In this document: piece by piece, positions 1 to 6,138 of the stretch
Layout of the letters: the number at the start of each line of letters is the position of its first letter
Numbering within the stretch: position 1 is the first letter of the stretch
NCBI GenBank assembly: GCA_003151595.1
Contig: PLXW01000184.1
Coordinates: 9,146-20,247, forward strand
Reading direction: 5' to 3'
DNA length: 11,102 nt
From: Myxococcales bacterium
GTDB lineage: Bacteria > Myxococcota > Polyangia > Polyangiales > Polyangiaceae
Translations under genes and position numbers: made by a program
The notes under the pieces: model-generated
Database searches by the model: none
Seen by the model: only the letters and a program-made list of their open reading frames with translations
Told to the model about the DNA's origin: nothing

Positions 1-1100
1 CGATGGAAGGCCCGACCCCCGTGTCCGCGCTCCTCCACGCGGCCACGATGGTCGCCGCCGGCGTGTTCCTCGTCGTGCGCGCGAACCCCCTGTTCGCCCA
101 GTCCGAGACGACGCGCACGCTGATGCTCGCCCTCGGCGCCGGCACCGCGCTCTTCGGCGCGTGCCTCGCGCTCGTGCAGAGCGACATCAAGAAGATGCTC
201 GCGTACTCGACCTGCTCGCAGCTCGGCTACATGATCGCCGCGCTCGGCGCGGGCTCGCTCTTCGGCGGGTTCTTCCACCTCACGACCCACGCCTTCTTCA
301 AGGCGCTCCTCTTCCTCGCGGCCGGAAGCGCGATCCACGCCGTGCACTCGAACGAGATCGGCAAGATGGGCGGCCTCGCGAAGAAGATGCCGCTCACCGC
401 CACGGCGTTCGTCGTCGGCGCGCTCGCTCTCTCGGGCGTCCCGGGCTTCGCCGGGTTCTTCAGCAAGGACCTCGTCCTCGAGGCCGTCGAAGGGAAGCTC
501 GCGTCGATCCCCTGGGCCGCGCTCCTCGCGACGGCGTTCCTGACGGCGTTCTACATGGGGCGCGTGGTCCTGGTCGCGTTCTTCGGCGCGCCGTCGAGCC
601 CCGAGGCGCGTCACGCGCACGAGCCTCCGTGGTCGATGCGCGCGCCGCTCGTCGTGCTCACGCTGCTGTCGGCCGGCGTGGGCTGGTTCGCCCGGCCCTT
701 CGCGCAGCTGCACCACGAGGAGTACCGGTTCGAGCTCGGCGTCTCGACGTGGCTCGCGTCCGGGCTCGCCTTCGCCGGCTTCGCGCTCGCGTGGCGCTCG
801 TTCGGGCGCCCGAAGCTGCTCGCGCCCCCTCCGCCGATCGTGTGGATCCACCGCCTCGCCCGCGCGGGCGCCGTCGATCGTCTCTACGAGGTCGTGTACC
901 GCAGGGGCGCGCTCGTCCTCGCCGACGGCCTCGCGTGGTTCGATCGCTACGTCGTCGACGGCGTCATCAACATGCTCGGCTGGTCGACGCTCGAGGCCGG
1001 AGCGCGCGCCCGCGTGGTGCAGACGGGGTACGCGCCGGACTACGTGCTCGCCGCGCTCGTCGGCGTCGTCGGCGTCGCGGCCTGGGCGGTGACGCGATGA
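1..1100 (+). CDS. nuoL: NADH-quinone oxidoreductase subunit L, C-terminal part (5' end outside window)
   Basis: NuoL is the distal antiporter-like membrane subunit of proton-pumping complex I. The visible 365 residues are roughly the last 60% of a usual NuoL of about 610-650 aa. The window opens inside the family signature MEGPTPVSALLHAATMVAAG, normally preceded by PDA, so the ATG at position 3 is internal, not a start. Further family marks are QSDIKKMLAYSTCSQLGYM (visible residues 59-77), the TTHAFFKALLFL helix (94-105) and GVPGFAGFFSKD (145-156), whose Lys155 matches the TM12 lysine of the distal proton channel. Residues from about 275 contain the amphipathic lateral arm (RLYEVVYRRG), followed by QTGYAPDYVLAALVG and the last TM helix. 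The TGA overlaps the nuoM ATG (ATGA), indicating translational coupling. The TM5 glutamate and TM7 lysine lie upstream of the window and cannot be assessed. Confidence 0.97.
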   Translation, partial: MEGPTPVSALLHAATMVAAGVFLVVRANPLFAQSETTRTLMLALGAGTALFGACLALVQSDIKKMLAYSTCSQLGYMIAALGAGSLFGGFFHLTTHAFFKALLFLAAGSAIHAVHSNEIGKMGGLAKKMPLTATAFVVGALALSGVPGFAGFFSKDLVLEAVEGKLASIPWAALLATAFLTAFYMGRVVLVAFFGAPSSPEARHAHEPPWSMRAPLVVLTLLSAGVGWFARPFAQLHHEEYRFELGVSTWLASGLAFAGFALAWRSFGRPKLLAPPPPIVWIHRLARAGAVDRLYEVVYRRGALVLADGLAWFDRYVVDGVINMLGWSTLEAGARARVVQTGYAPDYVLAALVGVVGVAAWAVTR

Positions 1101-2641
1101 GCTCGCACCTCCTGTCGCTGATCATCGGCGCGCCCACGCTCGCGGCGCTCGTGATCCTCTTTCTCCCGGAGCGCGCGCGCGCCCTCGTCCGCGCGACGGC
1201 GCTCGTCGCCGCGCTCGTGTCCTTCGCCGGCAGCGTCGTCGCCCTCGCCACCTACGACCGCTCCAGCACCGCGCTCCAGCGCGTCGAGGACTACCCGCTC
1301 GTCCCGTCGCTCGGCATCCACCTCCGCTTCGCGATGGACGGATGGAGCGGCCCGCTCCTGCTCCTCACGGGCGTCATCATCGTCGCCGGCGTCCTCGCGA
1401 GCCTCCACGTCGAGAAGCGCATGAAGGAGTACTTCGTGCTCCTCCTGGTGCTCGTCTCGGGCGTCTTCGGCGTGTTCGTCACGCAGGACCTGCTCGTCTT
1501 CTTCCTCTTCTATGAGATCGCCGTGCTGCCGATGTACCTCCTCATCGGCATCTGGGGCTCGAGCCACCAGGTACCTGCAAAAGGGCCGTTCCGCGTCGTG
1601 TGGTCGCGCTTCGCCGTCGGCGACAAGCAGTACGCGGCGATGAAGCTCACCCTGATGCTGCTCGTCGGCTCCGCGGCGATCCTGATCGCGATCTTCGCGC
1701 TCTACGTCGACGCGGGCGCGACGAGCTTCGACATGGCGCACCTCGCGGCGACGTCGTTCGATCGCGACCGGCAGATCGTCATCTTCCCGCTCCTGTGGCT
1801 CGGCTTCGGCACGCTCGCCGGCGTGTTCCCGTTTCACACCTGGTCGCCCGACGGCCACGCCTCCGCGCCGACGGCCGTCTCGATGCTCCACGCGGGCGTC
1901 CTGATGAAGCTCGGCGCGTTCGGCGTGATGCGCGTCGGCATGGTCCTCTTGCCGGAGGGGACGCGCTACTGGATCCCCGTGGTCGGCGCGGTCGCCGCGA
2001 TCAACGTGCTGTACGGCGCGTTCTGCGCGATGAGCCAGACGGACCTGAAGTACGTCGTCGCCTACAGCTCGGTCAGCCACATGGGCATCGTGATGCTCGG
2101 CGCGGCGACGCTGACGCCCGAGGGGTGGAACGGCGCCGTCTTCCAGATGGTCGCGCACGGGATCATGACGGCCCTCTTCTTCGCGCTCGTCGGCCTCGTG
2201 TACGAGCGCTCGCACACCCGCGCGATTCCGACGATGGGCGGCTTCGCGACGGCGATGCCCGGCGTGGCCGCGTTCTTCACGCTCGCGTCGCTGTCGTCGC
2301 TCGGCCTGCCGGGCACGGCGGGCTTCGTGTCCGAGTTCCTCGTCTTCCTCGGCGCGTGGAGGAGCGGGCACTACCTCTGGGCGATCCCGGGCGTGCTCGG
2401 CGCGTTCGTGACGGCGATCTACGTGCTCAAGGCGACGCGTGCGATCTTCTGGGGGCCGGGCCCGAGCGCGAGCTTCCACGATCTGTCGGACGCGCGCCGC
2501 TCCGAGTGGGGCGCGCCGATCATGCTCGGCGTGGGGATCGTCCTGCTCGGGCTGTGGCCGCGGGTGATCCTCGACTCGATCGACTCTGCGAACGTCGCGT
2601 ACCTCGCGAAGATCGTCGCCCAGGGAGTGGCGCTGCGATGA
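1097..2641 (+). CDS. nuoM: NADH-quinone oxidoreductase subunit M
   Basis: NuoM is the middle antiporter-like proton-translocating subunit of complex I, in the cytoplasmic membrane. The 514 aa are within the usual 490-530 range and make many hydrophobic helices. Recognisable blocks are FYEIAVLPMYLLIGIWG (139-154, TM5 Glu140), AMKLTLMLLVGS (181-192), FPFHTWSPDGHASAPTAVSM (244-263), LHAGVLMKLGAFG (264-276, TM8 Lys271), MSQTDLKYVVAYSSVSHMG (312-330) and LGLPGTAGFVSEF (402-414, TM12 Glu413). The start is the ATG overlapping the nuoL stop; only a weak G-rich stretch precedes it, which fits translational coupling. Two oddities are visible. The residue seven before the PFHTW histidine, a lysine in E. 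coli (K234), is Leu240. The TM5-TM6 loop (about 155-180) is roughly a dozen residues longer than in E. coli. The stop overlaps the nuoN ATG in a second ATGA. Confidence 0.98.
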   Translation: MSSHLLSLIIGAPTLAALVILFLPERARALVRATALVAALVSFAGSVVALATYDRSSTALQRVEDYPLVPSLGIHLRFAMDGWSGPLLLLTGVIIVAGVLASLHVEKRMKEYFVLLLVLVSGVFGVFVTQDLLVFFLFYEIAVLPMYLLIGIWGSSHQVPAKGPFRVVWSRFAVGDKQYAAMKLTLMLLVGSAAILIAIFALYVDAGATSFDMAHLAATSFDRDRQIVIFPLLWLGFGTLAGVFPFHTWSPDGHASAPTAVSMLHAGVLMKLGAFGVMRVGMVLLPEGTRYWIPVVGAVAAINVLYGAFCAMSQTDLKYVVAYSSVSHMGIVMLGAATLTPEGWNGAVFQMVAHGIMTALFFALVGLVYERSHTRAIPTMGGFATAMPGVAAFFTLASLSSLGLPGTAGFVSEFLVFLGAWRSGHYLWAIPGVLGAFVTAIYVLKATRAIFWGPGPSASFHDLSDARRSEWGAPIMLGVGIVLLGLWPRVILDSIDSANVAYLAKIVAQGVALR

Positions 2642-4101
2642 ACGACCTCGCCGTCCTGTGGTTGCCTCTCGCGACGTTCGCCCTCGCGGTGCTCGTGCTC
2701 ATGGTCGACGTGCTCGCGCCGCCATCGCGCGTTCGCGGCGCACGCAGCCCGACGGGGTGGATCGCGGCGCTCGGCCTCGCGGCGATCTTCGCGGCGTCAT
2801 TCGTCGTTCGCGCGCGCGGTCCGGCGGCCGGCGGCGCGTACGAGGCGAGCGCGTGGACCGTGTTCGTCCAGCGCATCTTCCTGGCGGCGGGGGTGCTCGG
2901 CGCGCTCGGCGCGATCGACGACGTGGCCGCGCACGCCTCGCGTCGACAGGGCGAGTACTGGCTCCTCTTCCTCGCCAGCCTGGTCGGCATGACGATCCTC
3001 CCGGGCGCGCGCGATCTCGTCCTCGTCGTGGTCGCCTTCGAGCTGATGAGCATCCCGCTGTACGTCCTCGCCGCCTACGCGAAGACCGACGTTCCGCCGG
3101 GCGCGGAGCCGCGCCAGCGATCCCTCGCGTCCGAGGCGTCGATCAAGCTGTATCTGGTCGGCGCGACGAGCACCGCGGTCACGCTCTTCGGCCTCGCGCT
3201 GCTCACGGGGATGGCGGGCACGTCGCGCCTCGACGCGATCGGCGCGGCGCCGCTCGCCCCCCTCTCGACGGTGGGGCTCCTCTTCGTGCTCGCGGGGCTC
3301 GGCTACAAGATCGGGATGGTCCCGTTCCACATGTGGATCCCGGACACGTACGAGGGGGCGCGCGCGCCGTTCGTGGCGTTCCTCTCGGTCGCGCCGAAGG
3401 CCGCGGGGGCCGCGGTGCTGGCGACGATCTTCGTCTTCGGCTTCGGAGCGCACCGCGCGACGTGGGTGCCGCCGCTCGCGCTGTTCGCGTTCCTCTCGAT
3501 GGCGGTCGGCAACCTCCTCGCCCTCGCGCAGACCGACCTGCGAAGGCTCCTCGGGTACTCGGGCATCGCGCAGATGGGCACGATGCTCCTCGCGCTCGCC
3601 GCGGGGGGGACGTTCGGCGTCGCGACGATGCTCTTCTTCCTCGCCGCGTACCTCGTGACGAACCTCGGCGCGTTCCTCGTCGTGCACGCGACCGCGGAGG
3701 CCGGCGGAGGCTTCGGCCTCTCGGGGCTCTCGGGCCTCGCCCGGCGCTCACCGGCGCTCGCCGCCGCGTTGCTCGCGTTCCTGCTCTCGCTGGCCGGCAT
3801 TCCGTTCGCCGTCGGCTTCTGGGCGAAGCTCTACGTGCTCCTGGCCGCGTGGCGAGCCGGCTTCGCGGGCCTCGTGGTCGCCGCCCTGGTGCTCGCCGTG
3901 CTCGGTCTCTTCTATTACCTGCGCGTCCTCAGCGCGGCGTACATGGGCGAAGGCCCCGACCTCCCTGCCCCGCGCCCGCGCGCGCCTCTCGCGCTGGCCG
4001 TCGCCCTCTGCCTCGTCGGCGTCGTGGGCCTCGGCGCCTGGCCGGGCCCGCTGGTCGACGCGGCGACGCGGGCAGCGTCGGCGCTGGTGGCGGTGCGGTA
4101 G
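2638..4101 (+). CDS. nuoN: NADH-quinone oxidoreductase subunit N
   Basis: NuoN is the antiporter-like subunit closest to the quinone-reducing arm of complex I, and is usually the last gene of the nuo operon, as here. The 487 aa match the family length. All charged residues expected along the proton path are present: Glu135 in FELMSIPLYVL, Lys170 in SIKLYLVG, Lys224 in GYKIGMVPFHMWIPDTYEG, Lys254 in SVAPKAAG and Lys397 in GFWAKLYVLL. QTDLRRLLGYSGIAQMG (298-314) is a further family mark. AGGGAG lies 10 nt upstream of the ATG, inside the end of nuoM. The gene ends 105 bp from a convergent cluster. The family is certain; E. coli residue equivalences are alignments made by eye. Confidence 0.98.
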   Translation: MNDLAVLWLPLATFALAVLVLMVDVLAPPSRVRGARSPTGWIAALGLAAIFAASFVVRARGPAAGGAYEASAWTVFVQRIFLAAGVLGALGAIDDVAAHASRRQGEYWLLFLASLVGMTILPGARDLVLVVVAFELMSIPLYVLAAYAKTDVPPGAEPRQRSLASEASIKLYLVGATSTAVTLFGLALLTGMAGTSRLDAIGAAPLAPLSTVGLLFVLAGLGYKIGMVPFHMWIPDTYEGARAPFVAFLSVAPKAAGAAVLATIFVFGFGAHRATWVPPLALFAFLSMAVGNLLALAQTDLRRLLGYSGIAQMGTMLLALAAGGTFGVATMLFFLAAYLVTNLGAFLVVHATAEAGGGFGLSGLSGLARRSPALAAALLAFLLSLAGIPFAVGFWAKLYVLLAAWRAGFAGLVVAALVLAVLGLFYYLRVLSAAYMGEGPDLPAPRPRAPLALAVALCLVGVVGLGAWPGPLVDAATRAASALVAVR

Positions 4102-4109
4102 ATCCCTCT

Positions 4110-4127
4110 CCCGGCATGAATGCCGGG
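4110..4127. terminator. Perfect short inverted repeat between convergent genes, possible bidirectional terminator
   Basis: CCCGGCAT and ATGCCGGG form a perfect inverted repeat around GA, nine bases after the nuoN stop. Folded, it would give a 7-bp stem with a TGAA tetraloop. No T-run follows on either strand, so it is not a classical intrinsic terminator. Its place between two convergent operons is where transcription from both sides should end. Confidence 0.45.
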
Positions 4128-4160
4128 GCACGTAAGAAGAACGCGCAAGCCCGCCCCGCT

Positions 4161-4202
4161 TGTTCGGAGTGCGACGTGTTCGGAGGGCGACGTGCTTCGA
4201 GG
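4161..4202. repeat. 16-bp tandem repeat, two copies plus a degenerate partial third
   Basis: TGTTCGGAGTGCGACG (4161-4176) is followed directly by TGTTCGGAGGGCGACG (4177-4192), differing at one base, then by TGCTTCGAGG, which resembles the first part of the unit. It fills the spacer up to the hemerythrin stop codon. It probably arose by slippage; no function is evident. Confidence 0.7.
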
Positions 4203-4206
4203 CCGC

Positions 4207-4650
4207 TCAACCCCCCATTCCATCCCTCGCCAGCAACACGTCATCGCGCAGCACATCGGCCGAGAGGATCACCGCCTCCTCGTGAGTCATGTGCGCGAGG
4301 ATCCGCACGAGCACCGAGAGCACCACGGTGGCGGCCGTCTCGGCGTCGCTCGCGGCGTTCGTTCCGAAGAGCGCGGCTTGCAGCTCGAGGTGCTCGGCGA
4401 CGTGCTCCTCGTCCATGATCTCCTCGCGCACGGGCCCCCAGGCGTCGATCGTCCGGACGATCTCGCGGAGCGCCTCCTCTTCGCGGAGGTTGTGCGCGCG
4501 GAGCACCTCGCCGAGCCTCGTGACGGACCGTCGGAGCTCGTCGCGAGAGCCGGCGCCCGCGCGCGTCGCGGCCTCGCGCGCCTGTTCGGCGAGCGCACGA
4601 ATCTGCGCGTGTTGTTCCAGGAGCTCGGCCCGAATCTCGCTCGCTTTCAT
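4207..4650 (-). CDS. Hemerythrin-like (HHE domain) diiron protein
   Basis: A 147-aa soluble, strongly helical protein with no signal peptide. Its histidines match the hemerythrin ligand pattern: His14 in the first helix, His53-x3-Glu57 (HNLREEE), His83-x3-His87 (HVAEH) and His120-x4-Glu125 (HMTHEE). The last carboxylate is Glu where classical hemerythrins have Asp. That is a full set for an O2- or NO-binding diiron centre, or for a related sensor or repair role. The ATG has GAGGGG four bases upstream. It is the last gene of the korA-korB-ferritin cluster, 60 bp after the ferritin-like stop, and converges on nuoN. Oxygen scavenging or delivery, or protection of the iron-sulfur enzyme encoded upstream, is inferred from context. 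The domain is seen; the substrate is not known. Confidence 0.87.
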   Translation of the reverse strand: MKASEIRAELLEQHAQIRALAEQAREAATRAGAGSRDELRRSVTRLGEVLRAHNLREEEALREIVRTIDAWGPVREEIMDEEHVAEHLELQAALFGTNAASDAETAATVVLSVLVRILAHMTHEEAVILSADVLRDDVLLARDGMGG

Positions 4651-4710
4651 GGCGCCCCTCGCTTCGTTCGGCTCCAGGCGCGTCCAGAATCGGACCGCCG
4701 TAATCCAGGG

Positions 4711-5235
4711 TCAGTGAGCCACAGGCTCGTCGGCAAAATCGTCCGTCGTCATCATCGGCTCCGGCGGGAGGCGCGCGAGCTCGGCTTCGACCATCCCGCA
4801 GTGCTCGAGCTCCTCGTTGCGGAGCTCCGTGAACAGCTCGCGCGCCTGCGGATCCTTCACCGCCGGGAGCGTCGTTTCGAAGAACGCGTACGCCTTCTTC
4901 TCCGCGCTCAGCGCGACCCCGAGCGCCTCGCGAACCGACATCGTCGCGCGCACCTGATCGTACTCGGGCGCCTCGACGTCGAAGAGCATGGCCCGCGTCA
5001 CGCGCACCGGCTCGTGGTGAAAGAGCCTCTTCCGCCGGAACGAGAGCTTGCGCTCGTGCGTCAGCTCGATCTGCACCATCTTCCAGAAGAAGCGCTCGGC
5101 CTCCAGGTTTCGATGGATGAGCATCTGGTTGGCGAGCTCTTCGTAGCGCTCCTTCGACTCCTCCTCGATGAGGACCGCCAGATCGAGCGCGTCGCGAAGC
5201 GAGAGCTCTCCGAAATCGAGGGTCGGTATCGCCAT
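4711..5235 (-). CDS. Ferritin-like / rubrerythrin-type diiron protein
   Basis: A 174-aa four-helix-bundle protein. The spacing of acidic and histidine residues matches rubrerythrin-like diiron sites: Glu24 or Glu25 in IEEESKERYEEL (helix 1), Glu57-x2-His60 in VQIELTHERKL (helix 2), Glu112 with Tyr116 in SAEKKAYAFFE (helix 3), and Glu142-x2-His145 in RNEELEHCGMVE (helix 4). There is no C-terminal rubredoxin domain with CxxC pairs, so it is not a full rubrerythrin. Proteins of this kind reduce peroxide, oxidise Fe2+ or store iron. The ATG has GAGGAGA six bases upstream, overlapping the korB TGA, which shows coupling to korB. No signal peptide is seen, so it should be cytoplasmic. The exact reaction cannot be told from sequence. 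Confidence 0.88.
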   Translation of the reverse strand: MAIPTLDFGELSLRDALDLAVLIEEESKERYEELANQMLIHRNLEAERFFWKMVQIELTHERKLSFRRKRLFHHEPVRVTRAMLFDVEAPEYDQVRATMSVREALGVALSAEKKAYAFFETTLPAVKDPQARELFTELRNEELEHCGMVEAELARLPPEPMMTTDDFADEPVAH

Positions 5236-5246
5236 GGCGCGTCTCC

Positions 5247-6137
5247 TCACTTCTGCAGGAACATCTCGAGAATCCGCTCCCGCGGGAGCCCCTTCCCCGC
5301 GAGCTCCGCCTGCCGGCCACGCACGAGGCCATCGAGCGGCGTCGGCGGCGCAGGGTCCGCATAGAAGACGCCCGTGTGGAGCGAGCGCCCGTACTCCTGC
5401 GCGAGGCCCATCGCTGCGAGCCGGTTCGTGCGGTCGTGCCCCATGGTCGCGAGCGGCTTCATCATCGCGCGGTGCTGCTTCACCTGCTGCTCCGGCTCGC
5501 CGAACGTCACGCAGGGGGACTGCACGTTGACGAACGAGAAGCCCGGGTAGCGAATCGCCTCCTCGATCACCTGCGAGAGGCTCGCCATGTCCGCCGGCGT
5601 CCCTTGCGCCACGAAGCCCGCGCCGTAGGCGAGCACGTAGAGCAGCGGGTTCACCGGGTTCTCGAAGCTCCCGTACTCGCTCGTCACCGTCTTCAGGCCC
5701 CTCGGCGACGTCGGCGAGAGCTGCCCCTTGGTGAGCCCGTAGATCTGGTTGTCCATCACGATGTACGTGAGGTCGAGGTTCCTCCGGATCGCGTGAGGGA
5801 CGTGCCCGCCGCCGATCGAGAAGCCGTCTCCGTCGCCGCCGGCCACGAGCACGAGCAGGTCCGGGTTCGCGAGCTTGATCCCCTGCGCGATCGGCAGCGC
5901 GCGACCGTGCACGCTGTTGAAGCCGTACGCGGTCGTGTAGCCCGGGATCCGGCTCGAGCAGCCGATGCCCGACACGAACGCGATCTCGTGCGGCGGGCGC
6001 CCGATCGCCGCGAGCGCGCGGTAGATGGCCTGCACGACGCCGAAGTCGCCGCACCCCGGACACCAGATCGGCTTGAGGTCGCTCTTGAAGTCTTTCGCCT
6101 GGCAGACGGGAAGCGGGTGCTCGCTCGGTGTGCTCAC
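5247..6137 (-). CDS. korB: 2-oxoacid:ferredoxin oxidoreductase, beta subunit
   Basis: The thiamine-diphosphate and iron-sulfur subunit of a CoA-dependent 2-oxoacid oxidoreductase (2-oxoglutarate or pyruvate to acyl-CoA, CO2 and reduced ferredoxin). Its 296 aa are typical. WCPGCG (25-30) gives Cys26 and Cys29, GIGCSSR gives Cys60 and QSPC gives Cys209: the complete [4Fe-4S] ligand set of the two-subunit class. GDGDGFSIGGGH (101-112) with MDNQIYGLTKGQ (128-139) is the Mg-TPP site, and HGRALPIAQG (78-87, approximately) is a family signature. The start is GTG, supported by GGAGGA five bases upstream and by one base separating it from the korA stop. Its stop overlaps the ribosome site of the ferritin-like gene. 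No ferredoxin-like subunit gene lies beside it, so a ferredoxin from elsewhere must accept electrons. Preference between 2-oxoglutarate and pyruvate is not certain. Confidence 0.95.
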   Translation of the reverse strand: MSTPSEHPLPVCQAKDFKSDLKPIWCPGCGDFGVVQAIYRALAAIGRPPHEIAFVSGIGCSSRIPGYTTAYGFNSVHGRALPIAQGIKLANPDLLVLVAGGDGDGFSIGGGHVPHAIRRNLDLTYIVMDNQIYGLTKGQLSPTSPRGLKTVTSEYGSFENPVNPLLYVLAYGAGFVAQGTPADMASLSQVIEEAIRYPGFSFVNVQSPCVTFGEPEQQVKQHRAMMKPLATMGHDRTNRLAAMGLAQEYGRSLHTGVFYADPAPPTPLDGLVRGRQAELAGKGLPRERILEMFLQK

Positions 6138-6138
6138 G

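Noticed and set aside
1040..2479. Long minus-strand open frame opposite nuoL/nuoM (479 codons)
   Set aside because: It is Arg/Glu/His/Asp-rich antisense to clear nuo genes, with no family motif. In such GC-rich DNA, antisense frames of this length are expected.
2658..4418. 586-codon plus-strand frame overlapping nuoN in another frame
   Set aside because: It is an out-of-frame reading of nuoN, extremely Arg-rich, without membrane segments or motifs.
4120..5364. 414-codon plus-strand frame across the hemerythrin and ferritin-like genes
   Set aside because: It is antisense to two genes with complete diiron ligand sets and ribosome sites. Its own sequence is Arg/Leu/His/Glu-rich with no motif.
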